Positions 47,452 to 57,030 of a stretch of 64,000 bases of DNA are shown here, in pieces. The stretch is from Isoetes taiwanensis (Eukaryota > Streptophyta > Lycopodiopsida > Isoetales > Isoetaceae): assembly GCA_021234155.1 (NCBI GenBank), contig JAJEKV010000075.1, forward strand, positions 58,001 through 122,000, read 5' to 3'. The notes below the pieces were generated by a model, which worked only from the letters and a program-made list of their open reading frames with translations, made no database searches and was not told where the DNA came from. The number at the start of each line of letters is the position of its first letter. The first letter of the stretch is position 1. A program made the translations under genes and the position numbers.

Positions 47452-48575
47452 TCGATTATGTGATTGGTAAGCTCTGTTTGGCCATCCGTCTGTGGGTGGT
47501 AAGCGGTGCTCATTGCAAGCTTAGTTTGAATAGTGCTAAAGAAATCCTTCCAAACTGCACTAATAAACTTAGGATCCCGGTCCGATATAATGGTACGGAG
47601 CATCCCATGAAGGCGAAACACCCCCTTTGTGATAACAAGTCAGTATCTAATGCAGTGTCTGTGGTTCGACATGGCAAAAAGTGCGTCATTTTGGAAAGCT
47701 TGTCGACCACCACCATCAAGGCATCAAAGCCCCTTAAGGTGCGTGGAAGCCCCACAATGAAATCCATGGTAATAACTTCCCTTGCATTAGGTACATCTAA
47801 GGGTTGCAATTCCCCTGGGATGCGCAACTGTTCTGCCTTTGTTTGCTGGCATACTTGACATTGCTTAATGTATCGGGCAATGTGTTTCTTTATGCCTGGC
47901 CAAAAATAGCTGGAGCGGATCTTGAAATATGTCTTCATAAATCCTGCATGCCCCCCTATAGGACTGCTATATGTATCGTGGAGAATGAGCTTGCGAACTC
48001 CTGACGGCTCGGGAATACATAACTAATCCTTGTAATAAAGGAGATCACCTTCCTTTTATAATGGCGGAAAGCCTCCCTCTCCTTATCTGTTCTAGCTTCC
48101 TTATAGACTTTGCCATACCTCCTGAAATTCAGGATTTGCTGGAAGAGTCTGTTGTATCTGCTTACCAAACTCGCTAAAGAGCATGGAAATACCATTACGA
48201 TACGTTCGAGTGACCAATAGATATCTGGAAAGCACGTTAGCAACTACATTATGATTGTCCGGCTTATAGATTACTTCAGAATCATGCTCTTCTAGAAACT
48301 CCATCCATCGTTGCTGTCGCAGATTGAGGTGGGTTGCATAAAAATATATTGGAGGCTTTGGTAATCTGTATTCAACTGGAATCGTCTCCCAAGTAAGTAA
48401 TGCCTCCAAATGCGCAAGGTACGCATGACGGCAAGCAATTCTTGGTCATGCATGGGGTAACACTGTTCTGCATCATTCATCTTTATGGAATCATAGGCGA
48501 CCACCCTATCCTCCTGCATTAGTACTCCACCGGTAGCAATCTTAGTAGCATCTGTGGCAGCAATCCCAATGGGCA
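47452..48575 (-). pseudogene. Inverted RNase H to integrase core block
   Basis: Read on the minus strand from 48575: RNase H (IATGGVLMQEDRVVAYDS, LRIWRHYLLGRRFQLNTDYQ, EVIYKPDNHNVVANVLSR), then the integrase zinc finger (YIKQCQVCQQTKAEQ), core (ITMDFIVGLPRTL, VVVDKLSKMTHFLP, IISDRDPKF, AYHPQTDGQTELTN). The catalytic D-D part is visible. Both ends abut, in the opposite direction, the pol sequences that normally flank this block. Confidence 0.8.
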
Positions 48576-49250
48576 GATTATATCTATTTGGTGGAGTTGC
48601 CTATAACAGTACTAAGCATGAGTCTTCAAGGATGTCTCCTTTTATGATCAATTACGCCTATCAATGTCTTACTCCAGACACATGGCATAATCCGATTTTC
48701 AAGGTGGAAGTGTCTCAACAATTGCTTACAGATATGCAGGCCCTAGTCGAAGAAATTCGAGGGTATTTGTTAGCTTCTAGAGCTCGGCAAAAGAGCCTTG
48801 CCGACCGACATCAAACACCACGGGAATTTCAAGTTGGTGAGTCCGTATGGCTAAAGATCAAGGTGAAGCAAGCCAAACTCAAAATTGGCAATTGTAAGAA
48901 GCTTGCATCTCGATGGGCGGGACGCTTTGACATCACCGAAAGGAGAGGTTCTCAGGCCTACCGGTTGAATCTACCCGCGCATTTGAAGGTCCATAAAGTC
49001 TTCCATGTGGGCCTTCTCAAGAAGCGTAACCCCGATCCAGAAGAAATTCTTGACACGCCAACACTTCTGGAAATGATGGAAGATCAATTGGAAATCGTGC
49101 CTGAAGCTCTCCTTGATCGTGCTTATAAGCAAAACCGCAGCGCTCAAACCTTGCAGTATTTGGTTAAGTGGAGACGCTTATCGACAGAGGATGCAACCTA
49201 GGTTCTTAAAGTGGATTTGGACAAGACTTACCCAGACTTTATGCGAGAAT
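48576..49250 (+). pseudogene. Integrase C terminus and chromodomain
   Basis: VAYNSTKHESSRMSPFMINY, QKSLADRHQTPREFQVGESV and LNLPAHLKVHKVFHVGLLKK are integrase C-terminal blocks. The chromodomain is EALLDRAYKQNRSAQTLQ then YLVKWRRLSTEDAT. The Trp expected after DAT is a TAG at 49199, and the frame continues VLKVDLDKTYPDFM. Otherwise well preserved. Confidence 0.8.
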
Positions 49251-49838
49251 GCCAGGGCTGAACCATTTAAGATGCAATCAACTCCAACCCTAATGGTAAG
49301 CGTTGTGTTATGGGTCCGGTAGGGATCATATAAGAGTTGATCGATAAAGATTATTTCAGGGGTGGGGTTACATGCATCCTAGATGGGGAATTGGGCATAT
49401 AGGCATTCATCATAGAACACATCTGTTTACGGCTATAATGGGAATATGGCCATTTCTTACATCGAAACGACATGCAAGCCTTAGGCATGATATGATTCCT
49501 TCATTCATATTTCTTTTTTTTAAGGGGGTGGTCCCTTCAACCACACTACTTAAATTATTTTATAAGTACTGATGTACTGTAATTCTGCAGACCAGTAGCA
49601 CGTACTGACATACTACAAAAGATCCTAGGCCTTAGTTTGGGGCCATCTTTTGTTATTTAATTGTTATTTTGTATGTGTGCTCCTATCTAAGTTTGTTGAT
49701 ATGGTATTTCTTGTCTACTGCTAAAGGACTTCGTCCTACAACAACTTTATGTAATCCTGTATTATTTCAGCAAATAGAGTTATCTTTTATAACTTATTGT
49801 TTTTCTTCTAGCTAATACTGCAGACAGCATTATTCCCA
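49251..49838 (+). other. 3' leader of the inverted-block chromovirus
   Basis: Non-coding, with a GTGGT-ACCAC hairpin (49528-49544), an acceptor-like TTCTGCAG|ACCAG (about 49590) and the CTGCAGACAGCATTATT block (49819-49835), all shared with the 27.6 kb element. Confidence 0.6.
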
Positions 49839-49850
49839 GGGGGGAGGGAA
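49839..49850 (+). other. Polypurine tract
   Basis: GGGGGGAGGGAA immediately before an LTR that starts TGTGACATTC at 49851. Confidence 0.85.
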
Positions 49851-50295
49851 TGTGACATTCTAGGTATTTATACGGTATACGTATACATACTATGACACAT
49901 TACTAGGATATAATTAGACCCTTAGGGGTCAATTGGGGATAACTTGGGCTAACCTAAAAGGGTTTTCTTTAGCTATACTAAAATATCATGGGATAATTAA
50001 CCTAATTAGGCTAATTAGGTTATTAATTAGTTAAAGTCAACCAATAGGACAGTGCCACTTCATCCAAACCGATTAGCCAAGGGGGATTTGCCAAGTTTAG
50101 AGGGAAAATTGGAATCCTACCCCCAATTCTGCCCCAAATTGATTTGGGGAGAGTGGAGGAAGGAGGAGCCACCAGCTACTGTGACCAGACTTGAAAAATG
50201 GAAGCCTTTCGTGACAATGGCTAGTCCCTAGATAGTTTGTGCTTCAGCTAATACTTCTTTGATTAGATGGAATGGGTAATTTCTTTATGTGTTAC
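49851..50295 (+). repeat. Truncated 3' LTR
   Basis: Begins TGTGACATTCTAGG after the polypurine tract. It is cut at 50295, where the next LTR begins with the same TGTGACATTC. It is not closely similar to that LTR beyond the start, so it belongs to another subfamily. Confidence 0.65.
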
Positions 50296-51921
50296 TGTGA
50301 CATTCCAGGGAAATATACACCATAAATACGTATATTTCTAGGATCATCACTATACAAGTCTACCTTCATAGCCCTGTATACCATAGATTAGTGGCATAGG
50401 GTGCATAACTAAGTTATTCATATAACTTAGCCAACCTTAGGTTAAGACCATTTCCACGTGGCCTTAACCTATTGGGCACCCGCCACACGAGACTACCCTA
50501 TTGGAGCCACGTGGCAGTGACAATCAACCCTAACCTATAAATGGCCAAACCCTAACTCTAGGCCATTTTTTTAGCTCCAACAATCTGGGAACTGAAGCCG
50601 GCTTTCGAAACTCCGTTTCGAGAACCGTCTGCTGTGGCATGGCCCCCAGAGCGTGTGCACGTCAATAGGAGTGGGAGCTACTTCGACCACCTCGATGACC
50701 ATGGAGAGGCCAGGAGTAGGAGGGAGTTCCTCAGGAGCAGGTATTTGGATTAGAGTTCTTTGTAGATCATCTGGAAGTAGGACTCCAGACGAGTTAGCAT
50801 TTCGTGTCTCTAGTAGAGCCTTCCTAGAGACCTCGGTATAGATCTTGAACCCTAATCAATGAACCCTAACTGTAAGTTAGATGTATATGATTAGATTTAG
50901 ATGTTCATCTCATTATTATCATGTTATGTGGATATGTGATGTTGATTGATCATGTTTGCTCCTCTTGTATTCGGAACGGGGGTAGAGATCTAGTAGCCAT
51001 TACTTAAATGCTCCTAGTTAGACCTTTAGTTTCTATTATTATGCGGCCTATGCACAAGAACCCATTCGACTATGGGAACGATGGAATGACTGAGCACTAC
51101 ATAACGGGGCTAGTGGCTAAAAGGATGGGGTTCCCTGCTGAGCGCGGCTACTGGGGACCCATAGCAAGCTAGGCTTATGGTCGGTCACTTCGTGTGAGCC
51201 AGGCATGGGTCCGACACCCTCTAGATCAATGGTGCCACCCTGATCCTCAGGAGTTGCAGGTGTCGGTGTGGCTCTTGTTTTGGGGGGTTAAGTCGGGGAA
51301 GAATCGTGTGTCGCTATGATTCTCTAGCTGCCCTCTGAATCGCTAGACCCTGGGAAGGGGAGATGGAACCCTTCCTGCCTCAACGGACCGGGAAGATGCA
51401 ACCCGGAGTAGGCTCGAAGGGTGATACCTCGAGGCTATGTATCCGGCAGGCTACAGTCACGCTAGAGTCCAATCTAGTCAGTCTGCATAGTGTGCACAGG
51501 AGGAGCGGATGGAGCGGACTACCCTAGCCATTGTCTCTAGCCAACCCCGCCATTGTTATGCTTCAGTCTGTTCTATCTTGTGGCCTAGCCGTCAATCGAC
51601 CTCCCATGAATCTGAGCCTTGGGTAGGAGCTCTCATGTTTTATGGCATATGTGTATCTCTGTTGTATATATGGATGTATGGATGTGCTACTCTTTGTGGT
51701 AGTTCGATATATTGCTATTGCTGGTTCTGACATTGTTTATGCTTCTGCTCTTATAGGAGCCCATAGGGGAAGGGCGCGCAAGACACCTTCTGTCCTCTTC
51801 CCGCACTAGGAATACCCTGGAGTGCAGGATAGACGGAGGGCTCGTGCGATCGAAGGAACAGATGGGGGATTTTCTACGAAGTGTACAGCTCGGTGCCGCA
51901 TATTTTGTAGGGAGCATCACA
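50296..51921 (+). repeat. 5' LTR of the second H3-chromovirus
   Basis: TGTGACATTCCAGG to GAGCATCACA, followed by one base and the PBS. Colinear similarity to the 27.6 kb LTR: CCTAGTTAGACCTTTAG / CCTAGCTAGCCTCTTTTAG, ACAAGAACC, GGCATGGG-CGACACCC and the GGATGTG/GGATGAGC-rich end. Confidence 0.8.
50525..50556 (+). promoter_or_regulatory. LTR core promoter: TATA box between teloboxes
   Basis: CAACCCTAACC, then TATAAATGG (50535), then CAAACCCTAACTC. A TATA box flanked on both sides by telobox-type motifs, in the same LTR position as the telobox pair in the other element. Confidence 0.65.
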
Positions 51922-51922
51922 A

Positions 51923-51938
51923 TGGTATCAGAGCCATG
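51923..51938 (+). other. Primer-binding site for initiator tRNA-Met
   Basis: TGGTATCAGAGCCATG after the LTR end and one spacer base. Confidence 0.9.
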
Positions 51939-52328
51939 TTCTTGGTTGACCAAGAACTAGCACTGATCATATCCCTAGCTAAATAGTCAAACCAGCCTAA
52001 TAGGGTGTGGGATGAAAATTCCACCATTGAACCTCAAAAATAAAGGAAAAAGAAAATTCTCCTAGGTAGTGGGGTCGTAAAGTTAGGGTAAGTTGTTAGA
52101 TGTAGGAAAAAGAATGAGTCAAATTAACATTCTAGTAAAATTGGAGTGGAAATTATGCATGAGCATCAAATTTCACCCAAAATGGGTTGAAGAATCATCC
52201 CAATCCGAGACCCGGGTGAAAATGGCGCAAATCCATAATTAACACCCCAAACCCAAAGTGAGGCGCAACAGCCAGGTGGTGGGAAGAAGATCCGGGGCAC
52301 CTCAGGCCGGGAGGGCGGCCAGAGGAGC

Positions 52329-52853
52329 GTGAAGAATCATCTAGTTGATGAGGCGACACCTTCCACGCCTCCCAGGGAGTGGGAACAAAGCAGCTCGGTG
52401 GATACCCAAAGGCCGAGGATGAAACCGTCAATCTTAGTCTGGGGAGGAGGAGGAGCAGCGAGCAGCGACGGGCGCGCCAAGAGAAGTAGCAAGAGCAGCA
52501 GCAAAGACCAGCAGGGGAGCAGCCAAGGGAGGAAGTTGGCACCTCCAAAAAGAAGAAGGGCAAGGAGAAAGTGGCCGAATGGCTGGAGGAGCGAGCCCAG
52601 AGGAAGAAGGCGACATGGAGGAAAGAAAAGAGGTCCAACAGGGACCAGGATTGGCCAAGGGGACGAGGAGGAAGAGGAGGAGGAGGAGACTGAGAAAGCC
52701 GGGCAGGAGAGGAGGAAGAGCCCGAGTAGAACGCCACCATCGAACCCCGACACCCGCCCACCTTACCCCAAGTGGCCCAAGCCACCAAAGGTAGTCAAGA
52801 AGCAAAAGGTGGGTGAGCGAGAATTCATGCTCAAGCAGAACCGTGAATTCTAG
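52329..52853 (+). CDS. N-terminal part of the H3-like ORF1
   Basis: An open frame of 174 codons: Ser/Lys/Arg-rich start, a basic segment ([19 protein letters not shown]), an acidic run ([15 protein letters not shown]) and a Pro/Lys tract ([18 protein letters not shown]). It then meets a TAG at 52851. The frame continues past it as a helical basic stretch ([20 protein letters not shown]) to a second TAG at 52921 and then must shift frame to reach the H3 fold. The basic/acidic/Pro-Lys order is the same as in the 27.6 kb element. No canonical H3 N-terminal tail (the segment carrying K4, K9 and K27) is present. Alternative start codons upstream are possible. Confidence 0.6.
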   Translation: MKNHLVDEATPSTPPREWEQSSSVDTQRPRMKPSILVWGGGGAASSDGRAKRSSKSSSKDQQGSSQGRKLAPPKRRRARRKWPNGWRSEPRGRRRHGGKKRGPTGTRIGQGDEEEEEEEETEKAGQERRKSPSRTPPSNPDTRPPYPKWPKPPKVVKKQKVGEREFMLKQNREF

Positions 52854-53295
52854 CAGCGCAAGAAGGCATACCAAGAGTACCTCCGTAGATGGAAGAAGTA
52901 CAATGACTGGTACTGCAAGTAGAATGTACAAAAGTACGTTAAGAGTGGGAGGTCAAGAATCACGGCCACCGCCACCACCTGATTGGAGTACTTGCCAGAA
53001 GGTTCACCACGGGCCAAATTCCAAGCACGCCCGGGAGATTAGGCACTTTCAACAGTGTACTAATCTCCTCATCTGGAAGGCGCCGTTCGAACGGCTCCTC
53101 CACGAGATTATGCAAGAGTTTCAGACCGATTATAGAGTCACATCCCTAACGGTCCGATCTCTGCATGAGGCAGCAGAGGCAGAGCTCATCCAACTCTTCG
53201 AGGAGGGCAATTTGTGCGCCATCCATACGAAGAGGGTGACAGTGACGCCCAAGGACCTTCACCTGGCGAGGAGGATCTGCAAGGAGAAGCCTTAG
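52813..53295 (+). CDS. Histone H3-like domain encoded by the retrotransposon
   Basis: The open frame ends in an uninterrupted H3 histone fold at 53032-53292 (87 residues). Segments: [19 protein letters not shown] (alpha-N and start of alpha-1), [16 protein letters not shown] (alpha-1 and loop 1), [20 protein letters not shown] (alpha-2), [19 protein letters not shown] (loop 2 and alpha-3). By eye about 52 of 87 residues equal canonical plant H3, with no gap and with the Cys, the EAAEA helix and the KRVT-PKD loop all kept. EIRHFQ, TNLLI and APF are also seen in some plant CENH3 proteins, but loop 1 has canonical length. It lies between PBS and gag and before an internal TATA box. It could replace H3 in nucleosomes, pair with H4, or bind the element's own chromodomain; all inference. 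Confidence 0.88.
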   Translation: MSENSCSSRTVNSSSARRHTKSTSVDGRSTMTGTASRMYKSTLRVGGQESRPPPPPDWSTCQKVHHGPNSKHAREIRHFQQCTNLLIWKAPFERLLHEIMQEFQTDYRVTSLTVRSLHEAAEAELIQLFEEGNLCAIHTKRVTVTPKDLHLARRICKEKP

Positions 53296-54290
53296 GAGCT
53301 TCAAATTTTGTACATAGTTCAATTTTATATATATAAAGTATTTTTTTGTATAAGTCAATTTTATATATAAAAGTACCTTCCTTTGTAAATTAATCTCCTA
53401 AAAGTGTTTTTGTATAAATTAAAGTGTTGTAGAATCCTTCCTATTGTAGTTAGAATGGTCTTATTTACTAAATATATGTAAAATTTTACCTTAGAAAATT
53501 AAAATTTGGCTGAAGTCAACCCCCCTCTTCGATCCAGCGCGCCAAAGCCCTTTTCATAAAATGCGTTGACCCCTTTCAACTTGAATTGACCGATCGCTTG
53601 AATTAGGGGTTAATTGACCCAATTTTAGTACTAAAAGATGTTAGAATGCTTAGAAATTGTCTAGAAATGCAGTTTAGCACTTAATTTTTGTTAAAAACAT
53701 CAAAAAGAAGTCAAGATTGGGCCACTCAGTGGTAACTGGCGGCTCAAGGCCTGCATCGTGACAGCGAGGCCCCTTTTTGTAAATTGACCCGAGTCACCCA
53801 TAACTGCATCTTTTCATGTCATTTTAGCATAAAATAAGTTGCTAGTTAGTTTAGAATTGATCCAAATATGCATTTTAGTATCTTATAGCTCTTAGAAATG
53901 TTGACTTTTGAGTAGGAATCAGCCCACTCCGGTCGACCCACGCCAAAGGCCTTTGCGTCACGAACGCAGCCCCTTTCGCGCGAATTGACCCGAGTCGACC
54001 ATGTTCGACCAAACTTGTCCAAATTTGATCCAACAAACTGCCATATAATGTTTCTTGACTTGTTTTGCTTAGATTTGCACTTTATGTTACCTAATTTGGA
54101 GATCCATAGCCTTAGAACATAGGTCTACCTGATCAAGAAGTCTTAGGCATGGAAACCTAGGCAGCCTTAGTCTATAAAAGGGGGCCTCATTTGCCATTTT
54201 CTCTTTACCAAACTTGTTCTCATTCTCTTAGGAGATTTTTCAGTCCCTTGTCAATCCTTCGAAACCATTTTCTACTCTCATCTCTGCTCA
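53296..54290 (+). other. Spacer between H3-like ORF and gag
   Basis: Non-coding. It has three copies of a module with CGCCAAAG or GGCTCAAGG, CCCCTTT and GAATTGACC or AATTGACCCGAGTC (about 53530-53590, 53735-53800, 53930-54000), reminiscent of the repeated modules of the 27.6 kb element, then a TATA box. Confidence 0.55.
54173..54183 (+). promoter_or_regulatory. Internal TATA box upstream of gag
   Basis: TATAAAAGGGG 118 bases before the gag ATG at 54291. See the matching box at 31896 (120 bases). Confidence 0.65.
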
Positions 54291-54335
54291 ATGGCACCCA
54301 CGAACTTTGTTCAATGGTACAGGGGGAATTTTATT
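54291..54335 (+). pseudogene. gag start, truncated
   Basis: ATGGCACCCACG begins like the other gag (ATGGCAAATCGG), then the sequence leaves the element. Only a few codons remain. Confidence 0.5.
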
Positions 54336-54930
54336 TTTAGGTTTTTTTGAAACATGTTTTTCAAGTTTTTATGGAATATTCTATAATATTCCATGAATCG
54401 ACAAGACTTAATGCTTGCTTTCTTAAAAAAAAAAACCTCTTACTTATGTTCAAATATTTCTTGTGTTAGGCATTATGGAGCTAGCGTGAATATTTATTTA
54501 TCAAAAAAAGTAACATCATAGAATGCATATGTCCAAAGAACTTCTTATAGAAGTCGATCTCATATGTTAAGTGCGGCAATATTATATTTACTAGTTATTT
54601 ACTTGGATACACCACTAAAAGCATTTCCTAACACATTTGCGCCTCAGAAAGGGAGATAACCCCGCACACCTATGGAGTTCCACCAACAATTCAACATCAC
54701 ACACAATTTAAACGACACAATTACACAATTACAGAACAATATTGGTATCTAAACAAATACCATATTAAATAATATAACAAAGAAGATTTGGAGCATTATA
54801 CGTAAAGTAGATAGAGCAATTATAGGACTAGGAAATCCAAATAGCATAGCAATTTTATGATCCTAAGAAAGCAATAATTTCAAAGGCTATATCTAATGCA
54901 TGAATGGCCGATGTACTTTATATGTTTCAA
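54336..54930. other. AT-rich spacer
   Basis: No gene or recognised element. Contains ACACAATT words and homopolymer runs. Confidence 0.5.
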
Positions 54931-55790
54931 TCATATATCTTCTTGTGCATCATCATTAATGTAAAGACAACGCTTTCGTTTCTTTGCTTTTTGCTCAATA
55001 CTAGACATCAAAGACAAAATAGCGGCATGCTGCTCAGCATAGAGGGGTAAGAACTGCAACATAAGACAAACACACATGATTAGTTTCCAATATATATGTT
55101 AAATTTTAACAAAATGTAGAACTTTTAGTCACATCTGTGATTATTTCATCCCATTTAAATGCTTGTACTGATTTGATTTGATACATTTGTATGTCTCATT
55201 GATTTCGAACATCCATGCCTCAGTTCGATGGTTGCCTCCCAGCAAAGAAACATTCTTTCACGCAAAGCTGACCAGTCCTTGTTATTTGCCAATGACTCTT
55301 CAAATGCCTTATTCACTTCTTGCCAAGTATGGATCCCAACCATCAATGTCTTCTGCAGTCACTAGTCACTAAAATAACATCACCTTTTGCTGTAGCCATT
55401 GACAAAGTGAAGTGCCCCTTAGATTTCACATAACCATCCTTAGATTTCACATAACTATCCTGTCTAAAGGTATCTCTTAGTATTTGCGCGCTTGTACCCA
55501 CTTTGTAGACCTCCTCATTTATCCAAATCTGACATAGAGAAATCATAGTGGTTCTGTATCCCGTTTTAATGCCAGTGCATCCAAGGTTTCTGGAATCACT
55601 TCGACAAGAAAAGAAGCAATAAGTCACCAAGAACATCCTCATTAGATCCTGAACTCTTTCCTTTTTTCTGGCCACTTTCTTTTAAGTTTGATAAGTTATT
55701 ATCGATAGCACTCATATCTATCTCATTAAAATCTGTCTGCTCTGCATAGAGCATAGCACTTCCTGCCATTTTTTTCAATATCAACAATCC
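54931..55790 (-). pseudogene. Unrecognised, probably spliced minus-strand gene remnant
   Basis: A clean last exon (54931-55053) follows acceptor CTTATGTTGCAG and encodes FLPLYAEQHAAILSLMSSIE, then a basic QKAKKRKR stretch (likely nuclear signal) and ends EDDI-type acidic residues and a stop. Upstream minus-strand pieces (55155-55346, 55343-55675, 55596-55787) have protein-like composition but change frames. I do not recognise the family. It may be a transposon-associated nuclear protein or a decayed host gene. Confidence 0.4.
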
Positions 55791-56009
55791 TATTTGCTGA
55801 CCTTTCTATCAGCCCAAGTGGATCTGCACTAGGTTCACATGACATTGCCAAACTTCGATGTGCGTGACGACCTCTTGGCTTTTTTTAGGAGTGACAAATC
55901 TAGTGCTGACTCTTTCTCATTTCTACCATACCATAGACAACACTGCAAGTATTACAACGTAAAAGAGGAAAAAACAGTATACCAGCAACTCATTTGACTA
56001 AAGCCAAAC

Positions 56010-56360
56010 GTCTAATATCAATTGTCATAGCAACAGTGCCGTCCCCTTGCAATGAAGAATAATATTTTATGTCTTCCAATTCAGGAGAAAATAAAGCAAC
56101 GGTGTCATCCCCTTTGAAATCAGCACAGTTTATGCATTTAGAATCAGAGAAAAACTAAGGGAACGGTGCCGTCCCCTTTCAATTAAGCACATTTAATGTA
56201 TTAAACAAAAATTAAGCAACGGTGCAACTAAGCACATTTGTAGTTAGAATGAGACAAAACCTAAGGCAACGGTGCCGTACCCTTGGAATTCAACACATTT
56301 TATGTGTTCCTAGTGAGACAAGAACCAAGGCAACGGTGCCGTCCCCTATTAAACTCAAAT
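56010..56360. repeat. GGCAACGGTGCCGTCCCC minisatellite
   Basis: Six units of about 60-70 bases, each containing CAACGGTGCCGTCCCC or a close variant and an AGCACATTTAATGTATT-like segment. One more core (GGCAATGGTGCCGTCTCC) lies alone at 58448. Confidence 0.75.
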
Positions 56361-56840
56361 GCAAAGACTCACACTATTTGAAGACCTCGTCTTCTTCACA
56401 GCAAGCCGGAGCTCCAAAACCAATGCTGGAAGACGAAGATTTTCGGATAATTTTAAACCGGCAGCAGACAATGCGGAATAGGGCAGCCGAGAATGTGAAA
56501 AAGTGGAATAGAGTTGGCCGAAGATATGAGTAGGGCAAATATGGAAAAGAATTGGTCTAAAGAGTTGGTCGCGAACTACGTAAAATCAAGGTAGCGAACA
56601 ATTCACCAAGGTCCATCAATCGAGCCTCGCCCGCGTGTCACTTATTCTTTTAAAGAATGTTAAAGAAAATTTCAAGCAACGACGAGCAAATTTTTCTTTG
56701 CTAAGATTCTTCCCGCGTTCTTCTTTCACCGAAGATTCCGAAGTTTTATTCCATTCTCGAGCTTTCACCTCCAACTCGCCGATTCACCTCGCGATGCGCG
56801 ATTTCACCTCACCGAATTGTCGCTACCTTTATTTCACGTT
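56361..56840. other. Non-coding stretch
   Basis: Contains short frames without domains. No supported feature. Confidence 0.4.
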
Positions 56841-56939
56841 TAGAATCACCTCTTACCAGTGATTACGGTGGTAACGCCGCCTCCGCCTAACGGCGTAGGA
56901 AGCGTTCCACACCGTAATCACATGTAAGAGGTGATTCTT
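56841..56939. repeat. Foldback (inverted repeat) of about 100 bases
   Basis: Left arm TAGAATCACCTCTTAC-AGTGATTACGGTG (56841-56870) and right arm CACCGTAATCAC-GTAAGAGGTGATTCTTA (56909-56939) are reverse complements with two small mismatched spots. A GC-rich centre (GTAACGCCGCCTCC...GGCG) separates them. It resembles a short MITE or a hairpin-forming insertion. Confidence 0.8.
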
Positions 56940-57030
56940 ATCTACCTTAATAAGGCAAAGTAAAACGTAAAAGCAAATAGTAGGATAAAAAGCAAATAGT
57001 AGGATAAGATACAAAGATAAAGATACTTTT

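Larger units (their letters stand above)
47165..50295 (+). mobile_element. Chromovirus fragment with internal inversion and 3' LTR start
   Basis: Plus-strand RT start (47165-47390) with a deletion into the RT thumb (FAKLAASLTDLTKHEK, 47395-47450). Then comes an inverted block of about 1.12 kb (47452-48575), then a plus-strand integrase C terminus and chromodomain (48576-49250), 3' leader, polypurine tract and the first 445 bases of an LTR (49851-50295). There the LTR of another element begins. No H3-like ORF remains because the 5' half is missing. Confidence 0.8.
50296..54335 (+). mobile_element. 5' half of a second H3-chromovirus
   Basis: LTR (50296-51921), tRNA-iMet PBS (51923), an H3-like ORF (52329-53295), a spacer with TATA box (54173) and a gag start (54291). 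The sequence departs from the element about 40 bases into gag. Layout is the same as in the 27.6 kb element. Pol and the 3' LTR are missing. Confidence 0.8.

Noticed and set aside
52195-52788. 197-codon minus-strand open frame opposite the H3-like ORF1
   Set aside because: Leu/Ser/Pro-rich shadow of the basic, GC-rich plus-strand coding sequence; no domain.
53032-53292. Ordinary host histone H3 gene or processed H3 pseudogene
   Set aside because: No canonical N-terminal tail, located between a PBS and gag, and the same arrangement recurs with shared flanking layout in a second element.
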